Positions 36,332 to 45,026 of a DNA stretch of 64,000 bases are shown in pieces. The DNA is from an uncultured Prevotellaceae bacterium (GTDB lineage Bacteria; Bacteroidota; Bacteroidia; Bacteroidales; Bacteroidaceae). Positions within the stretch are counted from its first letter, which is position 1, and each line of letters opens with the position of its first letter. The DNA lies in assembly GCA_946188345.1 (NCBI GenBank), contig CAMHUI010000004.1, positions 1 through 64,000 of the forward strand. Reading direction: 5' to 3'. The position numbers were made by a program, and so were the translations under genes. The notes beneath the pieces are model-generated. The model was not told the origin of the DNA. It ran no database searches and saw only the letters and a list, made by a program, of their open reading frames with translations.

Positions 36332-37555
36332 ATGAAGAAGATATTATTGGTATTCGGCACCCGGCCCGAGGCCATCAAGATGGCCCCGCTGGTGATTGCC
36401 CTGAAGCAAGACGCACGTTTCGAGACCATTGTTTGTGTCACCGGACAGCACCGGGAGATGCTCGATCAGGTACTTCAGATTTTCGACATCACACCCGAGT
36501 ACGACCTGAACATCATGCGGCAGGGGCAAGACCTCTACGACGTGACGGCCCGTGTGCTTACCGGCATGCGCGACGTGCTGAAAGAAGTGCAGCCCGACGT
36601 CGTGTTGGTCCACGGCGACACCACCACCTCCACAGCTGCCGCACTGGCGGCCTTCTACCAGCAAATACCCGTAGGCCATGTAGAAGCCGGACTGCGCACC
36701 CACAACATCTACAGCCCCTGGCCTGAGGAGATGAACCGTCAGATAACAGGCCGCATCGCCACCTATAACTTCGCACCTACGCCACTCTCGGCCGAAAACC
36801 TGAAGGCTGAGCAAGCACACGGAAAGATATTCATCACGGGCAACACCGTCATCGATGCCCTCCACATGGTGGTTGACCGGCTGAAGAGCGACCCCGCACT
36901 GGCAAAGGCCCAAGAGGAAGTCTTACACAATGCAGGCTACGACGTCGCCAGATTAAACGCTACGCCTGCCATTGACTCTAAACTCTCAACTCTAAACTCT
37001 GAACAGCAACAGCGAAAACTGGTGCTGATCACCGGCCATCGCCGCGAGAACTTCGGCGAAGGCTTCATCAGCATGCTGACAGCCATGAAGGACCTCTCAG
37101 AGAAGTACCCCGATGTAGACTTTGTCTACCCGATGCACCTCAACCCCAACGTCCGGAAGCCCATCCATCAAGTCTTCTCCGGCATGGAGTCACTCTCCTT
37201 GGGCGAGGGCTGGGGAGAGGCCCACAACTTCTTCTTCATTGAGCCCCTGCAGTATCTTGAATTTGTCTATCTGATGGAAAAGTCGACCCTTGTCCTGACC
37301 GACAGCGGCGGCATCCAGGAAGAAGCTCCCGGCCTGGGCAAGCCCGTGCTCGTGATGCGCGATACCACCGAGCGCCCCGAGGCCTTGGAGGCTGGCACCG
37401 TGAAACTCGTCGGCACCGACTACAGTCTCATCGTGAGCGAAGTGAGCCGGCTACTCGACGACGCAGAGGCCTACCGACAGATGAGCCATGCCGTCAATCC
37501 CTATGGCGACGGTCTGGCCTGCCAGCGCATCATCAACACGCTATCAGAAGAATAA
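36332..37555 (+). CDS. wecB: UDP-N-acetylglucosamine 2-epimerase (non-hydrolysing), with in-frame insertions
   Basis: 407 residues against the family's usual 370-380. Conserved blocks are intact: [36 protein letters not shown] and [11 protein letters not shown], so it should convert UDP-GlcNAc to UDP-ManNAc. Two stretches do not look like the family: [11 protein letters not shown], from repeated CTCTAAACTC-type DNA (about 36970-37005), and [11 protein letters not shown], from CTCTCCTTGGGCGAGGGCTG (about 37192-37220). Both resemble intergenic repeats that have entered the gene in frame. With the dehydrogenase it would supply UDP-ManNAcA. Confidence 0.93.
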   Translation: MKKILLVFGTRPEAIKMAPLVIALKQDARFETIVCVTGQHREMLDQVLQIFDITPEYDLNIMRQGQDLYDVTARVLTGMRDVLKEVQPDVVLVHGDTTTSTAAALAAFYQQIPVGHVEAGLRTHNIYSPWPEEMNRQITGRIATYNFAPTPLSAENLKAEQAHGKIFITGNTVIDALHMVVDRLKSDPALAKAQEEVLHNAGYDVARLNATPAIDSKLSTLNSEQQQRKLVLITGHRRENFGEGFISMLTAMKDLSEKYPDVDFVYPMHLNPNVRKPIHQVFSGMESLSLGEGWGEAHNFFFIEPLQYLEFVYLMEKSTLVLTDSGGIQEEAPGLGKPVLVMRDTTERPEALEAGTVKLVGTDYSLIVSEVSRLLDDAEAYRQMSHAVNPYGDGLACQRIINTLSEE

Positions 37556-37564
37556 AGAAAGGCT

Positions 37565-38647
37565 ATGCTACATATTGCGCTTATAGACGACTCCTACCCC
37601 ATCAACACCCGCAACGAGAAGATACTCAACTCCCTCGCCGCCCACTACGGCGAGGAGGTGAAGCTTTCTGTCATCACATGGGACAGAAGCAACCGATATA
37701 CTGGCGACATCCCGGGATACTACGTCTACAAACGCGACTCTGCCTATGGCAACAAGACGCGCAAACTGCTCAACCTGTGGGGCTATCGCCGTTTCTGCCA
37801 TGAGACAATCCACTGGCTGAAACCCGACGTCGTTATCGCCTCCCATTGGAACAACCTGGTTTCGGTTCCGCGTCTCGACCGCAGCCGGCAGATGTTCATC
37901 TACGAGAACCTTGACGTCCCCACCGAAGCCTACCTGCTGCGCAAGGCATCGACACTGCTGGAGCATTGGCACCTGCGCCGCGTCGACCTCATCATCCACG
38001 CCTCACGGTTCTTCCGGCAGCTTTACTCTCCACGGATACCACAGATAGTCCTTGAGAACAAACCCGCCATGGCTACTGAGCCACAGGAGCACTGTCTCCA
38101 CCAGCCTATCCGCATAGCCTACATCGGTGCCCTCCGATACATCGACATGCTCCGGCGCCTCGTGGATGCCGTCAGGGGAGAGGAACGCATCCAGCTATTC
38201 TTCCATGGGGGTGGGCATGCACTGGAAAAATTAAAAGAATATGCCGACGGCGAAGACAACATTGTCTTCACAGGGTATTACCAATACGAACAGATTACCG
38301 AACTCTACCGACAGACAGACATTGTATGGGCTGCCTATCCCAACAAAGACTTCAACGTGAAGTATGCCATCTCGAACAAGTTCCACGAGTCGCTAGCCTT
38401 CACCGTTCCAGCCATCTACTCCGAGCAGACCTGTCTGGGTGACTTCGTAGAAAGGCATGGTATCGGCATCACCATCAACCCCAATTCCGCCGAAGACATC
38501 AGAAAACGGCTGCTGGAGGTGTGCAACGGAGCGTATGACATGGGAAAGATGCAACAAAGACTGTTGGAATTCCAACAAAAACAGACTACCTGGGATGAGG
38601 ACTTCCTGCAGGTAGTCAATGCCATCGACCACTCCCGGAAACCCTAA
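37565..38647 (+). CDS. GT4-like glycosyltransferase
   Basis: 360 residues with a GT-B fold: an N-terminal domain beginning IALIDDSYPINTRNEKIL and a C-terminal nucleotide-sugar-binding half (RIAYIGALRYIDMLRRLVDAV, VFTGYYQYEQITELYRQTDIVWAAYP, then EQTCLGDFVERHGIGITI). No membrane segment is evident. It begins 9 bp after wecB and probably adds one residue to the repeat unit. The acceptor and donor are unknown. Confidence 0.72.
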   Translation: MLHIALIDDSYPINTRNEKILNSLAAHYGEEVKLSVITWDRSNRYTGDIPGYYVYKRDSAYGNKTRKLLNLWGYRRFCHETIHWLKPDVVIASHWNNLVSVPRLDRSRQMFIYENLDVPTEAYLLRKASTLLEHWHLRRVDLIIHASRFFRQLYSPRIPQIVLENKPAMATEPQEHCLHQPIRIAYIGALRYIDMLRRLVDAVRGEERIQLFFHGGGHALEKLKEYADGEDNIVFTGYYQYEQITELYRQTDIVWAAYPNKDFNVKYAISNKFHESLAFTVPAIYSEQTCLGDFVERHGIGITINPNSAEDIRKRLLEVCNGAYDMGKMQQRLLEFQQKQTTWDEDFLQVVNAIDHSRKP

Positions 38648-38649
38648 TT

Positions 38650-38752
38650 GGCTTCCTCATTTCCCATTTCTCATTGGCTTACCCTTCGGCCGCCAACCTT
38701 CGGTTCCTCATTTCTCATTTCTCATTCCTCATTCCTCATTTCTCATTTCTTC
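38650..38752. repeat. decamer-like simple repeats (CTCATTTCTCATT)
   Basis: The gap between two convergent genes is largely made of CTCATTTCTCAT-type units in degenerate tandem order, interrupted by a GGCCGCCAACC block. It overlaps the end of the GH16 gene. These resemble the repeat seen within wecB. Confidence 0.65.
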
Positions 38753-39561
38753 TGGTACACCCTGACCCAGTCTACCTGCGTCTCGTACGTGAAGTCCTTG
38801 TCGTATGGCTTGGCCCAGCCACCTGGCTTTCCTAATGCCTGGTTGAGGATGATATAGAACGGATGGTCGAAAGGCCACTGTCCGTTGCGCAGTTGCTCGG
38901 GGGCATTACTCTTGCGATAGGTAAACGTCGGAACGCCGTCGATATAGAACCTCAGCTCCGTGGGTGTCCATTCCACACCGTAGACATGCCAGCCCGCCAC
39001 ACGCTTCTTGACGTTGTGTGTCTTCGGCTGTGTCTGGCGCTTCACGCCCACCACGTTGGTCCAATAGGTATGCACCGTCTGATAGGCTATATTCTGCCTG
39101 TCTATCGTTTCGAAGATATCAATTTCTCCCCCCTTGGGATGGTCCTCGCATGGAGGCTGGGGCATGAGCCAGAAGGCCGGGAAGTTTCCGTCGTGGCGGC
39201 GCGTCTTCATACGGGCCTCAACCAGTCCATACTGGAACGAATAGAGTCCGAGCGACTTGATGCCTCCTGTCAGCATAGGAACGGTATCGGCCTGAAGGTC
39301 GTCGTTGGCCATGGCGCGCATCAACAGTTTACCGTTGCGCACCTCCACCAACCGCTCGTCGTTGCTCATGAAGCGGTTCCACGTAGCGGCCTGACGCACA
39401 CACCGACGCCACTTCGAGGCATCAGGCTGGCTGCCAGCGCCATCAAACTCATCATGAAACACCAGCTGATAGCCGTCCTTCTGCTGCTGAGCATTCACAT
39501 CACTCCCCGTCAGCAGCAACGCTGCCGACAGAGCCGCCAAGACAAAGCATTTATTCTTCAT
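38743..39561 (-). CDS. family GH16 endo-beta-glycosidase (laminarinase-type), exported
   Basis: 272 residues. Start set at the ATG at 39561, giving the signal peptide MKNKCFVLAALSAALLLTGSDVNA; the track begins upstream without support. The GH16 catalytic motif GGEIDIFETI carries both glutamates, and HVYGVEWTPTELRFYIDG is the second conserved block. It may process or release the polymer, or act on diet or plant beta-glucans. It is transcribed opposite to its neighbours. Confidence 0.88.
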   Translation of the reverse strand: MKNKCFVLAALSAALLLTGSDVNAQQQKDGYQLVFHDEFDGAGSQPDASKWRRCVRQAATWNRFMSNDERLVEVRNGKLLMRAMANDDLQADTVPMLTGGIKSLGLYSFQYGLVEARMKTRRHDGNFPAFWLMPQPPCEDHPKGGEIDIFETIDRQNIAYQTVHTYWTNVVGVKRQTQPKTHNVKKRVAGWHVYGVEWTPTELRFYIDGVPTFTYRKSNAPEQLRNGQWPFDHPFYIILNQALGKPGGWAKPYDKDFTYETQVDWVRVYQKK

Positions 39562-39676
39562 AGACAAAGCGTTACAAGGTTCTGACAGCAAAGGAAACAA
39601 AAAAAATCTACATGGCAAAATAAAAGTAAGGAATTAACACAATAGTTTGGCACTTTTTCTGTTATTATATATAGAT

Positions 39677-40447
39677 ATGGAAGAAAAGAAAAACGCCAAG
39701 CCCGTCGTATCGGTAGTCATGCCGATGCATAATTCCGCCAAATACCTGCGCGAAGCCATCGAGTCCGTCAGAGCCCAGACCTACCGCCGCTGGGAACTTC
39801 TCATCATCGACGATGCCTCCACCGACGGTTCTGCCGACATAGCCAGGGAATATGCCGAGAAAGACGACCGCATCCACGTGCTCAAAAACGAGAATCCCAT
39901 CGGCATGCCTTCAGCACCCCGCAACATCGGCATCCAGGAAGCGCGCGGACGGTTCATCGCCTTCCTCGACAGCGACGACATGTGGTACGCCCATAAGCTG
40001 GAACAGCAACTACCCCTCTTCCGCGACCCCTTCGTAGCCATCGCCTACTCCAACTACGAGAAAACCGACGAGAACAGCAAACGACGCGACCGCATCGTCA
40101 GCGCACCACGGCAGGCCGACTACAAAACCCTGCTCAGAGGAAACGTCATAGGAAACCTCACAGGCATCTACGACACCCGCAAAACCGGAAAAGTCATCAT
40201 CAAAGACACCCACCACGAAGACTATGCCATGTGGCTGCAGATACTACACATGGGATTCATCGCACGAAATACAGGCACCATCGCTGCAGCCTATCGTATC
40301 ACCAACGGATCAGTATCAGCCAGCAAGCTAAGAACCATGCAATGGCAATGGAACATCTACAGAAACATAGAACACATACCCCCCATGAAGTCAGCCTGGT
40401 ATTTCCTGCACTACGCCTACAAAGCCTTCTTCAAAAGCCTCATCTGA
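39677..40447 (+). CDS. GT2-family glycosyltransferase
   Basis: 256 residues from the ATG at 39677; the track start at 39647 is upstream of it. GT-A motifs: VSVVMPMHNSAKYLREAIES, IDDASTDGSAD and FLDSDDMWYAHKLEQQL. It resembles WfaP/EpsE-type enzymes that extend the lipid-linked unit. A ~95-bp gap separates it from the sugar transferase gene. Confidence 0.85.
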   Translation: MEEKKNAKPVVSVVMPMHNSAKYLREAIESVRAQTYRRWELLIIDDASTDGSADIAREYAEKDDRIHVLKNENPIGMPSAPRNIGIQEARGRFIAFLDSDDMWYAHKLEQQLPLFRDPFVAIAYSNYEKTDENSKRRDRIVSAPRQADYKTLLRGNVIGNLTGIYDTRKTGKVIIKDTHHEDYAMWLQILHMGFIARNTGTIAAAYRITNGSVSASKLRTMQWQWNIYRNIEHIPPMKSAWYFLHYAYKAFFKSLI

Positions 40448-40546
40448 AGAAGTGCAGAATATATGCAACTTTTTTTCATTACGATACAATAAAAAGCAAA
40501 GACGTACGTTCTATAATAAAGAAAAAACATACGTGCAAGCACCATA

Positions 40547-41176
40547 ATGACAAAACTTGAAAACGGATATATACTCGACGGAATGAATGAGCTCGAACGC
40601 AACACGAAGCGCATCTTCGACTTCTTCGTAGCACTCATCTGTCTCGTCATCTTCTCACCACTCTTCCTCATCTGCTACATCGCCATCCGGCGCGAAGACG
40701 GCGGACCAGCCATCTTCAAGCAAGAGCGCATCGGACGCTTCGGCCGGCCATTCAACATCTATAAGTTCCGCTCCATGCGCGTCGACGCAGAAAAAGACGG
40801 ACCAGCACTCTATCAACACGAAAACGACACCCGAATGACACGCGTCGGAAAATTCCTGCGCGACCACCACCTCGACGAGCTGCCACAGCTCTGGAACGTC
40901 GTTAAAGGCGACATGGCCTTCATCGGACCACGTCCCGAACGCAAATACTACATCGACCAAATCATCGAGCGCGACCCACGCTACGTCTACCTCTACCAGA
41001 TAAGGCCAGGCGTCACCTCCTATGCCACACTCTACAACGGATACACCGACACCATAGAGAAGATGCTCCGACGCCTCGAACTCGACCTCTACTACCTCGA
41101 GCACCGCTCCTGGTGGTTCGACATCAAGCTGCTCGGGATGACATTCCTCAGCATCGCCTTCGGAAAAAAGTTCTGA
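40547..41176 (+). CDS. bacterial sugar transferase (initiating phosphoglycosyltransferase)
   Basis: 209 residues with one N-terminal membrane re-entrant helix ([25 protein letters not shown]) and the family signatures [37 protein letters not shown] and [15 protein letters not shown]. It transfers a sugar phosphate to undecaprenyl phosphate and begins repeat-unit synthesis. It is the short PglC/WbaP-core form without extra membrane helices. It is the last gene of the locus. Confidence 0.92.
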   Translation: MTKLENGYILDGMNELERNTKRIFDFFVALICLVIFSPLFLICYIAIRREDGGPAIFKQERIGRFGRPFNIYKFRSMRVDAEKDGPALYQHENDTRMTRVGKFLRDHHLDELPQLWNVVKGDMAFIGPRPERKYYIDQIIERDPRYVYLYQIRPGVTSYATLYNGYTDTIEKMLRRLELDLYYLEHRSWWFDIKLLGMTFLSIAFGKKF

Positions 41177-41232
41177 CACAAAGGAACACGCGCCACACAC
41201 CAGCAACACCTGACACAACAAGATACCCCATA

Positions 41233-41281
41233 GCAGCCAATTCCCTTCCCAACAACGGAGAGAATTGGCTGCAACTTTTTA
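41233..41281 (+). terminator. terminator of the polysaccharide locus
   Basis: A perfect 11-bp stem (GCAGCCAATTC / GAATTGGCTGC) with an 18-nt loop is followed by AACTTTTT. Confidence 0.85.
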
Positions 41282-41316
41282 GCCAAACTAAAACACAAAA
41301 CATCATCTATTGAAAA

Positions 41317-41404
41317 GTAATAGATGATTTATTACTGAGTAATAGATGATTTATTACTGAGTAATAGATGATTTATTACCGAGTAATAGATGATTTATTA
41401 CTTT
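41317..41404. repeat. 22-bp palindromic tandem array (copy C)
   Basis: Four units AGTAATAGATGATTTATTAC start at 41317, 41339, 41361 and 41383, exactly 22 bp apart. Each unit is an inverted repeat AGTAAT-N9-ATTACT. There are no spacers. It lies just after a terminator and shares period and palindromy, but not sequence, with the arrays at 5.5 and 57.4 kb. Confidence 0.85.
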
Positions 41405-41604
41405 GCAATAAATAATCTTTTGCATCTTGATTACCACCTTCTCACCCCATCTCCGTGAAGAAATCATCACATCATCAGCAACCGACAACAACCTTATCTG
41501 CATAAAGACGCCGCATGATTGCCATAGAGCCCCTACTGCCATAGACAATCATCTTTTTTTCCTAAAAATCCCATCTATTTTTTCTCGATTCACATTTTTC
41601 TTCG

Positions 41605-41612
41605 TACCTTTG
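41605..41612 (+). promoter_or_regulatory. -7 box of leader RNA B
   Basis: TTCGTACCTTTGCAACAAG fits the consensus (TACCTTTG) and is nearly identical to the promoter of leader A. Confidence 0.6.
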
Positions 41613-41619
41613 CAACAAG

Positions 41620-41873
41620 TATCGCCGAAATGCCTAAAAGGCATCAGCCACGGCAGAGTCCTTGAACGCAGGGGGGCGGTATGATTTTAGTGGAACTATA
41701 ACAAGCGTTTGCTGTTATTCGGAATTGTCCTAAGAATCTCGCAAATTCAAAGAAACAAAAACCGATGAATAAGTTGCAAGCGTCTGTGCGTTAAGCATGG
41801 GCGTGACTTATCTGGTTTTTGTAGGCATGCGAGAGCCTTTAGGACATGGATGAGAATCGTCCATGTCTTTTTT
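41620..41873 (+). ncRNA. structured leader RNA, copy B (upstream of the EcoRI-family methylase)
   Basis: About 254 nt from the inferred TSS to a terminator. It has the 5' AACAAGTATCGC-GAA end, an ATGCC/GGCAT hairpin, CCTTG-AACG-CAGGG followed by GGCGGTATGATTTT (41660-41691), an ATAACA/TGTTAT hairpin and a long hairpin. The long hairpin's arms are TGTCCTAA (41726) and TTTAGGACA, TCTCGCA/TGCGAGA, and ACAAAAACC/GGTTTTTGT, and it is capped by CGTCTGTGC/GCATGGGCG. Compared with copy A the sequence differs but pairing is kept. It could attenuate the downstream methylase operon or be released as a free RNA. Confidence 0.7.
41843..41873 (+). terminator. intrinsic terminator at the end of leader RNA B
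   Basis: A perfect 8-bp GACATGGA/TCCATGTC stem with six following Ts lies about 60 bp before the methylase start. Its first four bases (GACA) also pair with the 5' arm of the long leader hairpin, so the two structures compete. Confidence 0.8.
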
Positions 41874-41931
41874 GTGCTCTATGCGAAGCCTACTCCTCCG
41901 AAGATAAGCAATACGCACTAATGTGTAACGT

Positions 41932-43008
41932 ATGGCTAACAAAAACCTTAATGCTGCTAAAACGGCAAAGAAAGATGAGTTTTATACTCAACTGACAGAC
42001 ATCGAACGGGAATTGCAACACTATTGGAAGCACTTCCGCGACAAGGTAGTATTGTGCAACTGCGACGATCCCTATGAGAGTAATTTCTTCAAGTACTTTG
42101 CACTTCGGTTCAATCAGTTAGGACTGAAGAAACTGATTTGCACATGCTACAACGGTTCGCCCGTCCAAGGCAACGAACTCATGATTGACTTCGGCGACTT
42201 TTCCGAAGAACCCAAAAAGATAGCCTATAAGGTAGAGATAACGGAAGTAAAGGACCTGAATGGCGATGGAGCAGTAGACTTGTCTGACGTTCAATACCTA
42301 CTCCAAAACGACAAAAACGTTTGTTCTATCCTCAAGACTGGTGACTTCCGCGACCCAGAGTGCATCGAACTCCTGAAACAGGCCGACATCGTTGTAACTA
42401 ACCCACCGTTCTCCTTGTTCCGAGAATACATCGGACAACTAATGGAATACGATAAGAAGTTTTTAATAGTAGGAAACCAAGGAGCTATAATATATAAAGA
42501 AATATTCCCAAGCGTAATTAACAATAAAATTTGGCTTGGGTATGGCTTTAAAGGAGGTGCCGCCCATTTCGTATCTCCTTACGAAGATGTAGCGACAGCC
42601 ACAGACCACAAAGCTGGTATGATAAGAGTTTCAGGAGTGCATTGGTTCACAAACATGGAAATACCAAAAAGGAATGAAGAAATTGACTTAGTTTGTAGAT
42701 ATTCACCAGAAGAATATCCGAAATACGATAATTATAATGCCATTAATGTAGATAGAACACAAGATATTCCTTGCGATTATGATGGAATTATGGGAGTTCC
42801 TATAACATTCCTTGACAAATATAATCCCAATCAATTCGAAATAGTATGGCAAGCAAGTGGAAATACAAAAGCTTCCGCACCAAGTTCTGTCCTTAAAGAA
42901 ATTGGTTATAATGCACATCCTGATGACCGTGGTGGGTGTGGAGTCGTGAGAGGCAAAAGGCAATACAGCAGAATATTAATTCGCAATAAACATCCCAAAA
43001 AGACTTGA
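41932..43008 (+). CDS. EcoRI-family adenine-specific DNA methyltransferase
   Basis: 358 residues of the M.EcoRI family (N-terminal NAAKTAKKDEFYTQLTDIERE, catalytic NPPF at 157-160). It should methylate N6-adenine in a specific DNA site. Residues 108-124 read DLNGDGAVDLSDVQYLL, an EF-hand/dockerin-like calcium-loop pattern, in a DNA enzyme. The gene is coupled to the DUF262-HNH gene, so it is probably the modification half of a restriction-like pair. The second half is AT-richer than the first, which hints at transfer. Confidence 0.88.
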   Translation: MANKNLNAAKTAKKDEFYTQLTDIERELQHYWKHFRDKVVLCNCDDPYESNFFKYFALRFNQLGLKKLICTCYNGSPVQGNELMIDFGDFSEEPKKIAYKVEITEVKDLNGDGAVDLSDVQYLLQNDKNVCSILKTGDFRDPECIELLKQADIVVTNPPFSLFREYIGQLMEYDKKFLIVGNQGAIIYKEIFPSVINNKIWLGYGFKGGAAHFVSPYEDVATATDHKAGMIRVSGVHWFTNMEIPKRNEEIDLVCRYSPEEYPKYDNYNAINVDRTQDIPCDYDGIMGVPITFLDKYNPNQFEIVWQASGNTKASAPSSVLKEIGYNAHPDDRGGCGVVRGKRQYSRILIRNKHPKKT

Positions 43009-43022
43009 CTGCAGGAAAAAGA

Positions 43023-44144
43023 ATGACAATCAAGCAAATAGAAGTGACCGTTGGTGACATCACCAAGGGTTATGTGAATAACGATGAACAAGGTGTTCGT
43101 GGCTACGATGGTTTATTGGACATCCGCCCACCCTACCAGCGAGAGTTTATCTACAACGAAAAGGAACAGCAGGCAGTCATCAATACCGTACTGCAAGGCT
43201 ATCCGCTGAACGTGATGTACTGGGTAAAGCGAAGTGAGGATGCCGAGTGCCCCTACGAAGTGATGGACGGGCAGCAGCGTACGCTCTCGCTCTGCGAATA
43301 TGTAGACGGAAAATTCGCCTACGAGTTTAAGAACTTTTTCAATCAGCCCGAAGATATTCAGAAGCGCATCCTCAACTATCCGCTTACCATCTACGTCTGT
43401 GAGGGTGAAGCATCAGAAAAACTGGAGTGGTTTAAGACTATCAACATTGCAGGCAAGCCGCTGAACGACCAAGAGATAAATAATGCCATCTATGCCGGTC
43501 CCTTCGTAAGCGATGCCAAGCGCCACTTCTCAAAGAGCAACAGCGGGGCAGCCCGTTTGGGCAAAGACCTGGTCAACGGAACTCCCATCCGACAGGACTT
43601 TCTGAAGGTGGCATTACAGTGGATAGCCGACCATGAGACTCGGTGCGGCCATCGGCAGACCATAGTAGGCTATATGGCCGACCACCAGCATGACCCTAAT
43701 GCCAACAACCTTTGGTCTTACTTCCAAACGGTGCTCAACTGGGCCATCACCAACTTTGACATGAAGAAATTCAAGAAGATAATGAAGGGCTTGGACTGGG
43801 CTTGGCTGTACGACAAGTATGGTTCGGAGACTTTAAATACTGCAGCTCTCGGGAAACGCATTTCCGAACTGATGCGCGACAGCGAAATACAGCGTCAGGC
43901 AGGTATCATACCATACGTTCTGACTGGCGACGAGCACTACCTCGACTTACGGGCCTTTCCTGAAGACATTAAGTTAAAGGTATGGGAGCAGCAAGGTCAT
44001 AAGTGCGCTATCTGCGGCAAGGTGTTTGATTATGAGTTTATGGAGGGCGACCACATCACTCCTTGGCGTGAAGGTGGCCGAACTGTTATAGAGAATTGCC
44101 AGATGCTGTGCCGCGAATGTAACAGGAGAAAGGGAGCCAAATAA
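43023..44144 (+). CDS. DUF262/ParB-like and HNH endonuclease protein
   Basis: 373 residues from the ATG at 43023, which has AGGAAAAAG in front; the track's TTG at 43005 is less likely. The N-terminal DUF262 (GmrSD-N-like) region has RPPYQREFIYNEKEQQAVI and a DGQQRTLSL motif. The C-terminal ~50 residues form an HNH nuclease (CAICGKV, GDHITPW, N-C-R-CNRRKG). DUF262 proteins can use nucleotides to trigger nicking. Next to the EcoRI-family methylase this looks like the nuclease half of a restriction or anti-phage pair. The function is not demonstrated. Confidence 0.82.
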   Translation: MTIKQIEVTVGDITKGYVNNDEQGVRGYDGLLDIRPPYQREFIYNEKEQQAVINTVLQGYPLNVMYWVKRSEDAECPYEVMDGQQRTLSLCEYVDGKFAYEFKNFFNQPEDIQKRILNYPLTIYVCEGEASEKLEWFKTINIAGKPLNDQEINNAIYAGPFVSDAKRHFSKSNSGAARLGKDLVNGTPIRQDFLKVALQWIADHETRCGHRQTIVGYMADHQHDPNANNLWSYFQTVLNWAITNFDMKKFKKIMKGLDWAWLYDKYGSETLNTAALGKRISELMRDSEIQRQAGIIPYVLTGDEHYLDLRAFPEDIKLKVWEQQGHKCAICGKVFDYEFMEGDHITPWREGGRTVIENCQMLCRECNRRKGAK

Positions 44145-44159
44145 AAACTCCTAATATCA

Positions 44160-44461
44160 ATTGCTGTCTGGTAAAAAGCGGCCCGCAGGGCCAGTGAGAA
44201 CTTAGCCCCGGGCAACGCCCAGGGTTGAGGGTGCAGAGTAACTGGCGCCCCGAAGGTGGCAAAAGAATTGCATCCTGTTCCGTTCTTTTGCCACCTTCGG
44301 GGCGTTTTATCCGCCAATTCGCTGCCCAGGGCGTTGCCCGGGGCTAAGTTCTCACTGGCCCTGCGGGCCGCAAATAAGCCACTTTGTTTTGGAAATATTG
44401 ACGAACACGGATAAACACTGGGGTAGTCAAAGAAGGTAAAACATTTTTACCAGACACCAAT
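44160..44461. mobile_element. MITE-like element with nested palindromes
   Basis: About 300 bp bounded by near-perfect 17-bp inverted repeats (TTGSTGTCTGGTAAAAA at 44161-44177 and its complement at 44444-44460, one mismatch). Inside, a 47-bp inverted pair (44178-44224 with 44325-44371, one mismatch) surrounds a 22-bp inverted pair (44246-44267 with 44283-44304). No ORF is convincing. It could be mobilised by a transposase recognising the ends. No clear target-site duplication was seen. Confidence 0.7.
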
Positions 44462-44536
44462 AGGTCAAAAAAAGACGGCATGGAAATGATGCCGTCTATG
44501 GAGTTGGAATGTAGCGTGAGGCCGCTACGGGAGGGG

Positions 44537-44986
44537 TTAGTACTTCCTGAGTTCGAGCTGGAGGGTTGGTGATTTTAGCTTCAGTCGGCTGCCAGTGAGC
44601 TCGACGATGGTGAAGGTCTCAGTGAGCGCACTGATGCCGAAGCGTCGCAGTTCGGCAATGTCCTCCACGGCGGGGTCGCCCGTGTCGCGGTTGTTATAGA
44701 CGGGGCTGCTGACGGTAAGCGTCGTATTGGTCTGCTCAAAGCGACAGAGGATGTTGGTAAAGTATCCCATCTCGAGTGTTGCCTGGCGCAACTGTAGCAG
44801 ACGGCCCTGGAAGCCCCACGTGAGGCCTTCGGCCGTGACGTCCTCCACCTCTTCGGTGGCGATGGTGGTGATGGTGGCCAGCTGCCAGAAACCGTCGAGC
44901 TTTCCATTGTCGGAGGTCTCTATCTCGCAGCTGCCGAGCATGAGCAGCAGACTGATGATGCAAGCGGTTGAAAGTATCTTCTTCAT
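44537..44986 (-). CDS. lipocalin-like small lipoprotein
   Basis: 149 residues beginning MKKILSTACIISLLLMLGSC, a lipoprotein signal with lipobox LGSC. The mature part is beta-rich (LDGFWQLATI at the start, VSSPVYNNRDTGD later), resembling lipocalin-like lipoproteins of Bacteroidales. No further family assignment is possible. Its start is 40 bp from the stop of the next gene upstream, the Wzi-like gene on the same strand. Confidence 0.65.
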   Translation of the reverse strand: MKKILSTACIISLLLMLGSCEIETSDNGKLDGFWQLATITTIATEEVEDVTAEGLTWGFQGRLLQLRQATLEMGYFTNILCRFEQTNTTLTVSSPVYNNRDTGDPAVEDIAELRRFGISALTETFTIVELTGSRLKLKSPTLQLELRKY

Positions 44987-45026
44987 TACGGAATGATGGT
45001 TGTTGACTGTTAATATCCCCTATTAT

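Noticed and set aside
44178-44371. Intrinsic terminator for the DUF262-HNH gene
   Set aside because: The palindromes are far longer than a terminator, are bounded by inverted ends and lack a T-run.
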